Source: Ahrensia sp. (GTDB taxonomy: Bacteria; Pseudomonadota; Alphaproteobacteria; Rhizobiales; Rhizobiaceae). Taken from it: a stretch of DNA of 64,000 nucleotides. This document shows positions 42,682-51,976 of the stretch, in pieces. Every line of letters starts with the position of its first letter. Position 1 is the stretch's first letter. Both the position numbers and the translations under genes were made by a program. Under the pieces are notes generated by a model. That model saw nothing but the letters and a program-made list of their open reading frames with translations. It did no database searches and was not told the DNA's origin. The stretch lies in the NCBI GenBank assembly GCA_028817895.1, contig JAPPOQ010000033.1, forward strand, positions 124,001-188,000, given 5' to 3'.

Positions 42682-44898
42682 TCACCTGTTTGCAACACTC
42701 GCGCCCGGCTTTGCATCTTGGCCGCGAGTTCTGGGGACGAAGCCTGATGTGCGGCTCGAGCCGGGGCGCCGCGCGAGGGTTTGGGCGACCAGAGCAGGCG
42801 CGGAATCCAGCTCGCTCTTCAATCGCACCAAAAGCGCGGCCGTTTCCTGGGGCAGGGGCTGCTGGCGCACAATGTTGACCGGGGCGTCGGCTGGTCTGTC
42901 CTCATCCGCAGGTGCGGTCTGCTGATCATCAACAGGCTGGGGCTGCTCCGCTTCGACAAACGGCATCGGGCGAAGTTCCACATCCCGATGAGCGTAGGTC
43001 ATGAATTTCTTCCACGTCATGGCCGGTAGCCGACCACCGGTGAGGCGGTTGGTCGGGCCGTAGTCATCATTGCCGAACCACACTGCTGCAACATAGTTGC
43101 CCGTATAGCCGACGAACCAGGCGTCGCGGTAACTCTGCGTTGTGCCGGTTTTGCCGGCCGTCTTGATGCCGTCCAGCTTGGCCCGGCGACCAGTACCCCA
43201 TTCCGGCACCTGCGACAGCATGATGTTCATGGCTTCCGTCGCTTCCGGCGAAATGACCTGTTCCTGCTTGGGACCATCGACATTGAAGTCATACAGCGTT
43301 TTGCCCGCTGCATCGCTGATCTGAAGGATGGTGTGCTTGTTTGTCGATTTGCCGCCCGACATGAACACGCCATATCCTGCGGCCTGCTCAATGACCGTCA
43401 TCTCATTGGTACCAAGCGGCATGGCGGGTTCGGCCGTGAGCGGAGATTCAACACCCATGCGCGCGGCGAGTTCAACAATCGGGCGACGCCCGAGGCGTGC
43501 TGCAATTCGAACCGGAACGGTGTTGATTGATTTCACCAGAGCGGTCGTCACCGTGACCGTTCCGAAACGGCGGCCATTGTAGTTTTGCGGCGACCAGCCC
43601 CTGATCGTAATCGGCCCGCCATTCACCTTGGTGTTGGGCTTGAAGCCGTTCTGGACCGCATAGGTGTAGACGAAGGGCTTGAAGGTTGATCCCGGTTGTC
43701 TGCGCGCCCGCGTAGCACGGTTGTACTGGCTTTCGCCATAGTCTCGCCCGCCCACGATCGCGCGCACCGCACCGCCATTTTCGATAACCACCATGGCAGC
43801 CTGGTTGGTGCCATAGTCAGACCCATACTGGCGAAGATGCGAGATCACCGCGTCTTCCGCAGCGGTTTGCAGGCTGGGATCAAGCGTGGTCTTTGCCACC
43901 AGCGTGTTGGATGGAAAACCGATGGCGAGTTCCTTCACCCGTTCAAAGGCGTGATCGAGAAAATAGTCCGGCGTGTCTTTCGCTGCCCGCTCCACAACGC
44001 CGGCAGGTTTGCGGCGGGCATTGATGACCTGGCCTTCGGTCATGAACCCCGCCTGCACCATATTGGTCAGCACTTCATTGGCACGAGCGCGGGCGGCAGG
44101 CAGGTTGATATGCGGGGCGTATTTGGTCGGTGCCTTGTACAGCCCGGCCATCATGGCCGCTTCCGCAAGGCTGACATCGCGGATGCTTTTGTTGAAGTAA
44201 AACTCTGCCGCCGCCGCTGCGCCAAACGCGCCGCCACCCATATAGGCGCGGTCGAGATAGAGCTTCAAAATTTCCTGCTTGGTCAGGTTGTATTCCAGCC
44301 AAAGCGCCAGAAACGCTTCCTTGATCTTGCGCTCCAGCGTGCGTTCATTGGTGAGAAATACATTCTTCGCCAATTGCTGCGTGATGGTTGAACCGCCCTG
44401 GACCACGCCTCCCGCGCGCGCATTCTCCACCATCGCCCGAACCAAACCGGCAAAATCGATGCCAAAGTGTTCGAAGAAACGCCGGTCTTCGGTTGCCAGC
44501 ACGGCCTTGATGAAGTGATCGGGCAGGGTGTCGATGGGGTCGGCATCATTGTGCAAAATGCCGCGACGTCCGATTTCATTGCCGAAACGGTCAAGAAACG
44601 TGACCGAATATTCCTGGCTGGCGCGCCAGTTCTTGTCGGTTTCCTCGAAAGCGGGCTTGGCCAAGGCAAGCATCAAAATGGAGCCGAAGGCGGCCAGTGT
44701 AAAACCTTCGCACAGCAGCTCGACTACGCCTTTCTTTGCGCCGCGAACGCGGAATTTTCGCGAAGCTGTGGTGAGAATGTCCCACCAGTCCGCCCCGCTT
44801 GATTTGAAACGGAACAGCGTATCATCAACCCATGAGTCAAAACCCAGCAACGCATTGCCGAGTTTGGAAGACTTCTTGCGTTCAAACGGGTCGTTCAT
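42682..44898 (-). CDS. Class A penicillin-binding protein (PBP1A-like)
   Basis: This 738-residue bifunctional cell-wall enzyme has one N-terminal membrane helix ([19 protein letters not shown]) and a GT51 glycosyltransferase with the catalytic Glu in [14 protein letters not shown] and [12 protein letters not shown]. The transpeptidase follows with SxxK in PGSTFKPF, SxN in KSINTVP, and KTGTT. A long Pro/Glu-rich C-terminal tail follows. It is divergent from the YcgN-like gene. Two DUF envelope genes follow in the same unit. Confidence 0.95.
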   Translation of the reverse strand: MNDPFERKKSSKLGNALLGFDSWVDDTLFRFKSSGADWWDILTTASRKFRVRGAKKGVVELLCEGFTLAAFGSILMLALAKPAFEETDKNWRASQEYSVTFLDRFGNEIGRRGILHNDADPIDTLPDHFIKAVLATEDRRFFEHFGIDFAGLVRAMVENARAGGVVQGGSTITQQLAKNVFLTNERTLERKIKEAFLALWLEYNLTKQEILKLYLDRAYMGGGAFGAAAAAEFYFNKSIRDVSLAEAAMMAGLYKAPTKYAPHINLPAARARANEVLTNMVQAGFMTEGQVINARRKPAGVVERAAKDTPDYFLDHAFERVKELAIGFPSNTLVAKTTLDPSLQTAAEDAVISHLRQYGSDYGTNQAAMVVIENGGAVRAIVGGRDYGESQYNRATRARRQPGSTFKPFVYTYAVQNGFKPNTKVNGGPITIRGWSPQNYNGRRFGTVTVTTALVKSINTVPVRIAARLGRRPIVELAARMGVESPLTAEPAMPLGTNEMTVIEQAAGYGVFMSGGKSTNKHTILQISDAAGKTLYDFNVDGPKQEQVISPEATEAMNIMLSQVPEWGTGRRAKLDGIKTAGKTGTTQSYRDAWFVGYTGNYVAAVWFGNDDYGPTNRLTGGRLPAMTWKKFMTYAHRDVELRPMPFVEAEQPQPVDDQQTAPADEDRPADAPVNIVRQQPLPQETAALLVRLKSELDSAPALVAQTLARRPGSSRTSGFVPRTRGQDAKPGASVANR

Positions 44899-45039
44899 GC
44901 TATTGGTGAACTCTTCGGCTTCGAAACAGCGATGGGCCAGCTTGGGCGATCAAACCGGTCTCGCATAGGGAGTCGTCGCAGCAGTGTTTTCCAACATTTG
45001 CAGACGCGGAACAAGGTCGCGCACCTCAAAAAGACCGTG

Positions 45040-45501
45040 ATGATGAACGCAGCACCCTTCTGGCAGACGAAGCCGCTTGATCAAATGTCCGCCGACGAAT
45101 GGGAAAGTCTGTGCGACGGCTGCGGGCGCTGTTGCCTCAACAAGCTTGAGGACTGGGACACCGGTGAAATTTACTACACCAATGTCGCCTGCAAGCTATT
45201 TGATCCCCAAACCTGCCGCTGCTCAGACTATGACAATCGGTTTGAGACGGTTCCCGACTGCATCAAGCTGACACCGCGGGATGTCGGCATGTTCCATTGG
45301 CTTCCACCAACCTGCGCCTATCGGCTGCTGGATGAAGGAAAGCCCTTACCGGAGTGGCACCCGCTGGTGAGCGGCAATTCCAATACGGTCGTCAAAGCCG
45401 GTGTGAGCGCGAAGGGCCGCGTGATTTCCGAAGAGGGGCTGACGGTTGAAGAGTGGGAGGACCATGTCGTCGACTGGCCGGGAGAAGACCCGACGGCTTA
45501 G
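45040..45501 (+). CDS. YcgN-type cysteine cluster protein (UPF0260)
   Basis: This 153-residue protein has eight conserved Cys arranged as CDGCGRCC, then [15 protein letters not shown] in VPDC and C in PTCAY, a pattern suggesting a metal or Fe-S site. This is the YcgN/UPF0260 family of unknown function. The start is ATG 45040 (next ATG at 45043); the longer frame to 44932 lacks support. It lies upstream of the GTA leader but is separated from it by a promoter and a terminator. Confidence 0.88.
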   Translation: MMNAAPFWQTKPLDQMSADEWESLCDGCGRCCLNKLEDWDTGEIYYTNVACKLFDPQTCRCSDYDNRFETVPDCIKLTPRDVGMFHWLPPTCAYRLLDEGKPLPEWHPLVSGNSNTVVKAGVSAKGRVISEEGLTVEEWEDHVVDWPGEDPTA

Positions 45502-45537
45502 CGCGGCGAGAAAAGCGCATTTCTAGGAAAAAAGTCC

Positions 45538-45566
45538 TTGACACCGCAGCGATGCTGGTATATTGT
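45538..45566 (+). promoter_or_regulatory. Likely promoter of the GTA leader
   Basis: TTGACA at 45538-45543 and TATTGT at 45561-45566 with a 17-base spacer (TATATT at 45559 gives 15). An inverted repeat ATTGT-N6-ACAAT (45562-45577) overlaps the start region, and TGACAC is repeated 30 bases apart (45539 and 45569). These could be operator half-sites. The promoter is between the YcgN gene and the GTA genes. Confidence 0.6.
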
Positions 45567-45613
45567 CCTGACACAATCGAAGAAGTGGACGAAGACATCG
45601 GTAAGGTGTTCGC

Positions 45614-45636
45614 AGGCGGCGCAGGCCGCCTTTTTT
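45614..45636 (+). terminator. Terminator hairpin in the GTA leader
   Basis: A perfect 7-base stem AGGCGGC / GCCGCCT (45614-45620 and 45625-45631) closes a 4-base loop and runs into T6. It lies about 50 bases after the promoter at 45538 and before the GTA genes, so a short RNA or an attenuator is possible. It may also end read-through from YcgN. Confidence 0.8.
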
Positions 45637-45715
45637 GTGCGTTTCTGAAACCCGGTGTGCGGCACCTGTCTGCGAGCGATCCGGATGTCAGCTTCAATCT
45701 ATGTGAGGAAAGAGC

Positions 45716-45748
45716 ATGAGCAGCAGCGCGGGCCTTGCGTCGCAATGA
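45716..45748 (+). CDS. Ten-residue leader peptide (tentative)
   Basis: A strong ribosome site (GAGGAAAG, 45705-45712) precedes ATG 45716. The frame reads MSSSAGLASQ and stops at 45746-45748, where the stop overlaps the next gene start (ATGA). The following gene has no ribosome site of its own, so the leader may set its translation by coupling. No peptide function is known. Confidence 0.35.
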   Translation: MSSSAGLASQ

Positions 45749-46206
45749 GGGCGGCTGAGCTTTGGGCCATGCTGCGCCGCATGCATGAGCAGTTCGGGGT
45801 TCCGCTCGAGCAATTGCAACCTCTGGCGCATTGTCGAGCGGATTTCTTCCACGCCCGTGTCAAAAAAGAAGGCTGGAGAAAGCGCAACGCCGCCGCCGAG
45901 TTGTTGGCCCGTCTGACCAAGTTGCTGGAACATCACATGATCGCGCTCAAAAGAGCGCCCCCTGATCCCTGTGATGAAAAGCGGATGCGGGCGCTCGCAA
46001 CGCTCGCCAAGGCTTTGGAAACAATCGCAATGGTCGAGCAGAAAATGATGCTGGTGCAAACGTCAAACGAGCAGGGCAGGGCGGCAATGGAGACAATGCA
46101 AGGTGCCACGAAGCGGTCCAACGACACTGATGCCACGGCCAACAAGCAAAGCGGGGCGGCTGCGCTCGAAGGCGAAATATCTGCACTTGTTGAGGAAATG
46201 TCGTGA
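45745..46206 (+). CDS. Candidate GTA g1 (small terminase-like)
   Basis: This 153-residue protein is mostly helical, with a basic patch (HARVKKEGWRKRNAAAEL) that resembles a DNA-binding helix-turn-helix region and a coiled C-terminal half (KALETIAMVEQKMM). Position directly before the large terminase, with overlapping frames, matches g1 of Rhodobacter capsulatus GTA. Sequence identity alone would not support the name. The start at 45745 is coupled to the leader; a longer frame exists to 45655. It probably recognises DNA for packaging. Confidence 0.65.
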   Translation: MRAAELWAMLRRMHEQFGVPLEQLQPLAHCRADFFHARVKKEGWRKRNAAAELLARLTKLLEHHMIALKRAPPDPCDEKRMRALATLAKALETIAMVEQKMMLVQTSNEQGRAAMETMQGATKRSNDTDATANKQSGAAALEGEISALVEEMS

Positions 46207-47476
46207 GTTCGGCCTGCACCGCCTGCCTTTCGATGCGGTTGAGAAACTGCTGCGGGTCTGGCTGCCCAATGCGATGGAGACGCAATGGCCGGAAGGCGAT
46301 GACTGGACGGTCTGGCTGCTGCTGGGTGGACGCGGATCAGGCAAAACGAGGGCAGGAGCCGAATGGCTGAGAGCGGCGGCGACCGGCAATCGGCAACTCT
46401 TCGCCAGACCGGTGGAACGGTTGGCACTGGTCGCGGAGACCTATGGCGATGCGCGCGAAGTGATGGTCGAGGGCGCATCCGGCTTGCTCGCCGTGCATCC
46501 GCGGTCAGAAAGACCGGTCTGGACGCCGTCGCGGCGCCGGCTCGAATGGGCCAATGGTGCAGTTGCGCAGGTATTTTCGTCGGAAGATCCGGACGCACTG
46601 CGCGGTCCGCAATTCGGCGCGGCCTGGTGTGATGAGTTGGCAAAATGGAAGAACCAGAACGCGACCTGGGACATGCTGCAATTCGCGCTGCGGCTTGGCG
46701 ATAACCCTCGGCAAGTGGTCACGACGACCCCGAGACCGGGAAAACTGTTGAAGTCGATCCTGCATGACGAGCGCACTCATGTGACGCGCATGTCGACCTA
46801 TGACAATCGCAGCCATCTGGCCGGCGGCTTCTTTGAGCGGATCGTCAACGTCTATCGCGGCACCCGGTTGGGCAGGCAGGAACTGGACGGGGAATTGATC
46901 GAGGACAGGCCGGACGCCCTCTGGTCACGCGATCTGGTGGAACAATGCCGGGCAGGCGAGGCTCCACCGTTGCGGCGTGTTGTTGTGGCGGTTGACCCCC
47001 CGGTTACGGGAAAGGTGTCGTCTGACCGTTGCGGCATTGTCGTCGCAGGCCAATGCGGCGAAGGCCGGGCCTGGGTTCTGGCGGATCGCAGCCTGGCCGC
47101 CGTGTCCCCGTCACGATGGGTGGCGATGACTTTGGACGCGTTTGATACGTTTGATGCTGACCGGGTGGTAATCGAGACCAATCAGGGCGGCGATATGGCT
47201 GAAAGCGTGTTGCGCGCGGCAAGGTCAACGCTGCCAATCACGCAGGTCAAGGCGAGCCGTGGCAAATATCTGCGTGCCGAACCGGTTGCACATTTGTATG
47301 AGCGCGGCCTTGTCAGCCATCTGCCGGGCCTGACCGAACTGGAAGATGAGATGTGCGACTTCGGGCTCAACGGCTTGAGTTCGGGTCGCTCGCCGGACCG
47401 GCTCGATGCGCTGGTCTGGGCGCTGAGCGAGTTGATGCTCAAGGACAATGCGGCGCCGCGCGTGCGGGGCCTTTGA
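46130..47476 (+). CDS. GTA terminase large subunit (g2)
   Basis: This protein of about 448 residues is the packaging ATPase and nuclease. Walker A is LGGRGSGKTRAGAEW near residue 67, and Walker B/DEXX lies near FGAAWCDELAKW. The nuclease Asp residues are in VAVDPPVTG, VIETNQGGD and SPDRLDALVWAL. It pumps host DNA into GTA heads. The start is uncertain: ATG 46130 overlaps g1 by 77 bases; a GTG at 46103 is also open. Confidence 0.93.
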   Translation: MPRPTSKAGRLRSKAKYLHLLRKCREFGLHRLPFDAVEKLLRVWLPNAMETQWPEGDDWTVWLLLGGRGSGKTRAGAEWLRAAATGNRQLFARPVERLALVAETYGDAREVMVEGASGLLAVHPRSERPVWTPSRRRLEWANGAVAQVFSSEDPDALRGPQFGAAWCDELAKWKNQNATWDMLQFALRLGDNPRQVVTTTPRPGKLLKSILHDERTHVTRMSTYDNRSHLAGGFFERIVNVYRGTRLGRQELDGELIEDRPDALWSRDLVEQCRAGEAPPLRRVVVAVDPPVTGKVSSDRCGIVVAGQCGEGRAWVLADRSLAAVSPSRWVAMTLDAFDTFDADRVVIETNQGGDMAESVLRAARSTLPITQVKASRGKYLRAEPVAHLYERGLVSHLPGLTELEDEMCDFGLNGLSSGRSPDRLDALVWALSELMLKDNAAPRVRGL

Positions 47477-47519
47477 AACTCTGATCGCCCTTTTTGCGAT
47501 CTCACATCGGGAAGACGTG

Positions 47520-48707
47520 ATGAAAAATCCTCTCCGCTGGCTGGTGCCGGCGCGAACCGGCGTGGTCGAGACAACCAAATCGCAGGATGTATCGAGCCTG
47601 TTTGCCGTGTCACATGGCGGACATGCCCATTGGTCATCCGCAGACTACGCAACCATGGCGAGACGCGGCTTCATGGCTAATCCGGTGGTGTATCGATGCG
47701 TGCGGCTGATTTGCGAAAACGCCGCCGCAGTGCCGTTGCTGCTTTACGATGGCGCGCAGGAACTCGACAGCCATCCTGCGCTTGATCTCGTTACGCGGCC
47801 CAACCAGCAAATGGGACGTAGCGACTTTGTAGAAGGGCTTGTCGGTCATCTGCTGATCTCCGGCAACGCCTATGTCGAACTGCTCGCACTTGAGGGGACC
47901 CCAAGGGAACTTCATTTGCTGCGGCCCGACCGGGTGAGTGCGATCACCGGCGAAAATGGTTGGGTGGAAGGGTTCGAATATCGCGCAGGAAACAGAAGCG
48001 TGACATATCGCGCCGATGCACAGGGGCGCATGCCGGTTGCGCAGCTTCGATTGTTTCATCCACTTGATGATCTGACGGGTTTTCCGCCGCTTCAGGCAGC
48101 GTTGATGGCACTTGATATCCACAACGCTGCAAGCCGCTGGAACAAGGCCCTCCTCGACAATTCGGCTCGGCCGTCCGGCGCTCTGGTCTATGCCAATGCG
48201 GCCTCCTCCAATCTCAGCGAGGATCAATTCGCGCGGCTGAAATCGGAGCTGGAGGATGGTTACAGCGGGGCCAGTCGGGCAGGGCGCCCGCTGCTTCTGG
48301 AGGGCGGGCTGGACTGGAAGGCGATGGGCCTTTCGCCCAAGGACATGGATTTCGTTGAGGCGCGCAACAGCGCGGCGCGCGATATTGCGCTCGCATTCGG
48401 TGTGCCGCCTATGTTGCTCGGCATTCCCGGTGACAACACCTATTCAAACTATGCGGAGGCCAATCGCGCCTTCGCACGCCAGACGCTCATCCCAATGCTG
48501 GTGCGCACTTTGGACGGGCTCAATCACTGGCTGCGGCAATGGTTCGACCCGGACATCCGGCTGGCGATCGATGAGGATCGCATCGAGGGCCTGGGTCAGG
48601 AACGGGAGGCGGTCTGGGCGCGGCTCGCAAATGCCGACTTCCTGACCGATGCGGAGAAGCGCGAAGCCCTGGGCTATTCGCCGCAGCCGGAGGGTCACGA
48701 TGTTTGA
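47520..48707 (+). CDS. GTA portal protein (g3)
   Basis: This 395-residue HK97-type portal protein forms the DNA entry ring at one head vertex. It shows the family patterns NPVVYRCVRLICENAAAVPL, GNAYVEL, LFHPLDDLTGFPPLQAAL, RPSGAL and FGVPPMLLGIPGDNTYSNYAEANRAF. The start is ATG 47520 (a GTG lies just before it). The last bases overlap the DUF6107 gene. Confidence 0.94.
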   Translation: MKNPLRWLVPARTGVVETTKSQDVSSLFAVSHGGHAHWSSADYATMARRGFMANPVVYRCVRLICENAAAVPLLLYDGAQELDSHPALDLVTRPNQQMGRSDFVEGLVGHLLISGNAYVELLALEGTPRELHLLRPDRVSAITGENGWVEGFEYRAGNRSVTYRADAQGRMPVAQLRLFHPLDDLTGFPPLQAALMALDIHNAASRWNKALLDNSARPSGALVYANAASSNLSEDQFARLKSELEDGYSGASRAGRPLLLEGGLDWKAMGLSPKDMDFVEARNSAARDIALAFGVPPMLLGIPGDNTYSNYAEANRAFARQTLIPMLVRTLDGLNHWLRQWFDPDIRLAIDEDRIEGLGQEREAVWARLANADFLTDAEKREALGYSPQPEGHDV

Positions 48708-49119
48708 TCCTCATCTGGTCGAATTGAGGGCCATTCAACCTCCTTCGATGTTTCACGAACTGACGCCGACGCTTTGGCTCGCAAAGCTCGTTGGTGCGAT
48801 GGCCGGCTCACTCATTTCCATTGCCTATGTGCTGCCGCATGGGCGACGAGAAGCATTTTTGCGCCTGGGTGTTGGCGTTGCGACCGGCGTCGTCTTCGGC
48901 GGCACCGTCGGCGCCAAGCTGTTCGATGTGCTCGGCCTGCTGGACAAGATTTCGGTGGTCGAGATGACACTGGTGGGCGCTGCGGCTTGCAGCCTCTTCG
49001 CCTGGTGGGGTCTCGGCATGATGCGGCGCGGCGTTGAAGGCTGGATCGAACGCAAGCTCGATCGCGGCACGCGCCCAAATGGCCGCGATGGCCAAAACAA
49101 ACATCAGGAGCGACGCTGA
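48700..49119 (+). CDS. DUF6107 protein in GTA cluster
   Basis: This 139-residue protein has three hydrophobic helices (LVGAMAGSLISIAYVLP, LGVGVATGVVFGGTVGAKLF, EMTLVGAAACSLFAWWGLGMM). It occupies the g3.5 slot between portal and protease, as in other rhizobial GTA clusters. A membrane protein between two head genes is odd; roles in assembly at the membrane or in release are possible. It overlaps both neighbours. Confidence 0.8.
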   Translation: MFDPHLVELRAIQPPSMFHELTPTLWLAKLVGAMAGSLISIAYVLPHGRREAFLRLGVGVATGVVFGGTVGAKLFDVLGLLDKISVVEMTLVGAAACSLFAWWGLGMMRRGVEGWIERKLDRGTRPNGRDGQNKHQERR

Positions 49120-49682
49120 TGCGCAGTAAAGACCGCAACGGGCTGGACATAAAACGCATCTCCGTGCCGCTCGACAAAGTCACGAGAGACGGCACGTTCA
49201 GCGGCTATGCAAGCCTGTTCGACAAGGTCGATCTTGGTCGCGACAAGATTGCCAGAGGCGCTTTCGCGGCCTCACTTTCAAGGCGTGGCATTGGCGGCAT
49301 TCGCATGCTGTTTCAGCACGATCCGGCAGAGCCCATTGGAGCCTGGTCGCGCATTGCTGAGGACGAGCAGGGGCTATTTGTCGAGGGCCGCATCGTCGGC
49401 AGCCACGGGCGGGCTGCGCAAACGCTGGAATTGCTGCGCGCCGGAGCCGTGGACGGGCTGTCCATCGGCTTCAAGACCGAGCGTAGTCGTACCGATCCCA
49501 AGACCGGCATCCGCACCATTTTGCAGGCCGATCTTTGGGAAGTGTCCATTGTGACTTTTCCCATGCTTCCGCAAGCGCGGGTCGAGACCGTCAAGCAGAT
49601 CGGCGATGCCGCTGCGCTGACGGCGAAGCTGCGTGCCGCAACACGCAATCTGAAATCCTTCAACCGAAAGAAAAGTGCATGA
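49119..49682 (+). CDS. GTA prohead protease (g4)
   Basis: This 187-residue protease of the HK97 U35 family matures the capsid. It shows GTFSGYASLFDKVDLGRDKIARGAF, MLFQHDPAEPIGAW with the catalytic His, and AVDGLSIGFKTERS with the catalytic Ser. The start overlaps the DUF6107 stop by one base. Confidence 0.93.
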   Translation: MRSKDRNGLDIKRISVPLDKVTRDGTFSGYASLFDKVDLGRDKIARGAFAASLSRRGIGGIRMLFQHDPAEPIGAWSRIAEDEQGLFVEGRIVGSHGRAAQTLELLRAGAVDGLSIGFKTERSRTDPKTGIRTILQADLWEVSIVTFPMLPQARVETVKQIGDAAALTAKLRAATRNLKSFNRKKSA

Positions 49683-50947
49683 CTCCACATTCACAAACGC
49701 TCGCGCCGCCCACAGGGCTGGAAACGAAAATGGGCACCGCAACCGACGTTGCAGAAGCCTTTGACGACTTCATGAGTGCCTTTGAGGCGTTTCGTGAAGC
49801 CAATGATGAACGTCTGGCGCAGATCGAAACCCAGGTCTCCGCTGATGTCGTGACCGAAGAGAAGATGAACCGCATCAACCGCGCGGTGGACGAGCAGAAG
49901 CGACATCTCGATGCTTTGCTGCTGAAAGGTGCGCGACCGGCGCTTGGCGGTGGCGGATTTTCCGGCTTGCAGGCCAGCGAGCACAAAAGCGGTTTTGATG
50001 CCTATATGCGCAAAGGCGAGGAACTTGGCCTGCGTCAGTTGGAAGAAAAGGCCTTGTCGGTCAGTTCCGATCCCGATGGCGGCTTTCTTGTGCCGGAAGA
50101 GCTGTCGACCGAAATCGGCAAGCGCTTGGCGACAGTTTCACCAATTCGCTCCATTGCGAGCATCCGACAGGTGTCTGCCTCGCTCTATAAGAAGCCGTTT
50201 GCATCCACTGGTCCAGCGACGGGCTGGGTTGGGGAAACTGACATTCGCCCGCAGACCGCCGCACCCGGATTGCAGGAGCTTCAGTTCCCCACGATGGAAC
50301 TCTACGCCATGCCGGCAGCGACTTCGACCTTGCTGGAAGATGCTGCGATCAATCTCGATATATGGATCGCCGAAGAGGTGGAAACCGCCTTCGCAGAGCA
50401 GGAAAGCGCTGCCTTCGTCAATGGGGATGGTGTCAACAAGCCGACCGGATTTCTGGCAGCGCCCACCGTTGCTGAGTCGGCTTGGATCTGGGGCAATCTC
50501 GGCTATGTGACGACCGGCGTGGACGGCGCACTCGCCGCCTCCGATGGTGCTGACGTGCTCATCGACACGATCTATGCGCTGAAGGCGGGCTATCGCCAAA
50601 ATGCGTCCTTCGTGATGAACCGCAAGGTGCAGGCTGAACTGCGCAAGCTGAAGGATGCCGACGGCAACTATCTTTGGCAGGCGCCCGCTTCCTTTGGCCA
50701 ACCGGCGATGCTGATGGGCTTTCCAGTTGTCGAGGCCGAAGACATGCCCGATATCGCAAATGACTCTCTGTCAATTGCCTTTGGCGACTTCCGTCGCGGC
50801 TATCTGGTGGTGGATCGCACCGGCGTTCGCGTTCTGCGCGACCCTTATTCAGCCAAGCCCTACGTGTTGTTCTACACCACCAGGCGCGTTGGCGGCGGCG
50901 TTCAGGATTACGACGCCATCAAGCTGATCAAATTCGGCACGGCGTAG
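49679..50947 (+). CDS. GTA major capsid protein (g5)
   Basis: This 422-residue HK97-fold major capsid protein has an N-terminal helical scaffold-like delta domain (about 1-110). The mature core begins near EKALSVSSDPDGGFLVPEE. Other patterns are GWVGET, FVNGDGVNKPTGFL and FGDFRRGYLVVDRTGVRVLRDPY. The protease in g4 probably removes the first 110 residues. It starts at ATGA overlap with g4 and is followed by a terminator-like hairpin at 51012. Confidence 0.95.
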   Translation: MTPHSQTLAPPTGLETKMGTATDVAEAFDDFMSAFEAFREANDERLAQIETQVSADVVTEEKMNRINRAVDEQKRHLDALLLKGARPALGGGGFSGLQASEHKSGFDAYMRKGEELGLRQLEEKALSVSSDPDGGFLVPEELSTEIGKRLATVSPIRSIASIRQVSASLYKKPFASTGPATGWVGETDIRPQTAAPGLQELQFPTMELYAMPAATSTLLEDAAINLDIWIAEEVETAFAEQESAAFVNGDGVNKPTGFLAAPTVAESAWIWGNLGYVTTGVDGALAASDGADVLIDTIYALKAGYRQNASFVMNRKVQAELRKLKDADGNYLWQAPASFGQPAMLMGFPVVEAEDMPDIANDSLSIAFGDFRRGYLVVDRTGVRVLRDPYSAKPYVLFYTTRRVGGGVQDYDAIKLIKFGTA

Positions 50948-51011
50948 GTCTCCTCCCTCCCAACGTTTGAGCGGGGCAGCCCCCGAACCCGCCCGCTCAT
51001 CGTGCCGATCG

Positions 51012-51044
51012 CGGCCCCGTTCACCTGTTGGACGGGGCCGTTTT
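51012..51044 (+). terminator. Terminator-like hairpin after the capsid gene
   Basis: CGGCCCCGT (51012-51020) pairs perfectly with ACGGGGCCG (51032-51040), followed by TTTT. It lies between g5 and g6 in a 136-base gap, the largest inside the cluster. Partial termination could keep capsid above tail proteins. Confidence 0.75.
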
Positions 51045-51083
51045 CATATCCGGGTTCGATCCTTTCCAATCGGGAGAAAAACC

Positions 51084-51647
51084 ATGACAATCGCACAAAT
51101 TGTAGCGCCCGCCGTCGAGCCTTTGACGCTCGCCGAGGTTAAGGCGCATTTGCGCATTGACCATGATCACGAAGACACGTTGTTGGCTGATACGCTGAGC
51201 GCGGCACGCCAATATGCTGAAACGATGAGCGGCCAGCGCTTCATCACCCAGCAATGGCGTCAATATGAAAGCGAAATGCCGCAGAACCGGTGCGTTGCGT
51301 TGCATCTGTCACCGGTTCAGTCCGTCGTTGCTGTCACAGCGTTTGATCGCGAAGGCGTCCCGCAGGTGCTGGCGCAGGAAGACTATGTGCTGGAGCGCGA
51401 AGGCCTCACGCTCACGCTGTCATCAGCCGTTTCGCACGACGTTACGGCAAACGGTTTGGAAGTCGATCTCCAGGTCGGCATTGGTGATGCCGCCGGAGAC
51501 ATTCCGCAGCTGATCAAACGCGCCGTGCTGATGCTGGTTGCGCATTGGTACGAGTTCCGCGGTGCAGTTTCAGCGCAGGATCAGCCCGTGTCCCTGCCTC
51601 CGGGTTTTGAAGCCGTGCTCAACCGCTTTCGCAGGTTCCGACTGTGA
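51084..51647 (+). CDS. GTA head-tail connector (g6)
   Basis: This 187-residue protein has the gp6-like connector pattern: PLTLAEVKAHLRIDHDHEDTLLADTLSAARQYAE, then FITQQW and VLMLVAHWYEFRGA. It forms the ring below the portal. A good ribosome site (GGGAG) precedes ATG 51084, so it starts independently after the hairpin. Its stop overlaps the next gene (GTGA). Confidence 0.92.
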   Translation: MTIAQIVAPAVEPLTLAEVKAHLRIDHDHEDTLLADTLSAARQYAETMSGQRFITQQWRQYESEMPQNRCVALHLSPVQSVVAVTAFDREGVPQVLAQEDYVLEREGLTLTLSSAVSHDVTANGLEVDLQVGIGDAAGDIPQLIKRAVLMLVAHWYEFRGAVSAQDQPVSLPPGFEAVLNRFRRFRL

Positions 51648-51976
51648 AAGGCCTGTACGATCCCGGCGCTCTCAACTGGCGCATGCGACTTGAGCAGCCT
51701 GTCGAGACTGCCGACGGATTCGGTGCGCTGCAAACGGCCTGGACGGAAATTGGCGATGTTTGGGCCGCCATGAAACCTGTCGATGCCCGATTTCGCCAGA
51801 TCGCCGATCAGACCAGCGAGGTACAGAGCCATGCGATCACCATTCGGTTTCGCGACGACGTTTCAAGCGGTTGGCGGATGATCTTGAATCAACGCGTGTT
51901 CGAGATCGATGTCGTTTTCGATCCCGATGAGCGTGCACGTTACCTGATCTGCATGACGCGGGAGGTTGGACGATGA
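51644..51976 (+). CDS. GTA head-closure protein (g7)
   Basis: This 110-residue stopper protein of the SPP1 gp16-like / head-closure family has LEQPVETADGFGALQTAWTEIGDVWA and the C-terminal VVFDPDERARYLICMTREV. It starts with GTG 51644, overlapping g6 by 4 bases, and ends in an ATGA overlap with the small gene that follows. Confidence 0.9.
   Translation: MKGLYDPGALNWRMRLEQPVETADGFGALQTAWTEIGDVWAAMKPVDARFRQIADQTSEVQSHAITIRFRDDVSSGWRMILNQRVFEIDVVFDPDERARYLICMTREVGR

Noticed and set aside
44932-45039. Longer N-terminus for the YcgN-like protein
   Set aside because: The added 36 residues lack family similarity and fill the divergent promoter gap.
45453-45719. 88-residue frame over the GTA leader
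   Set aside because: It overlaps the YcgN end and crosses the promoter and terminator; no ribosome site.
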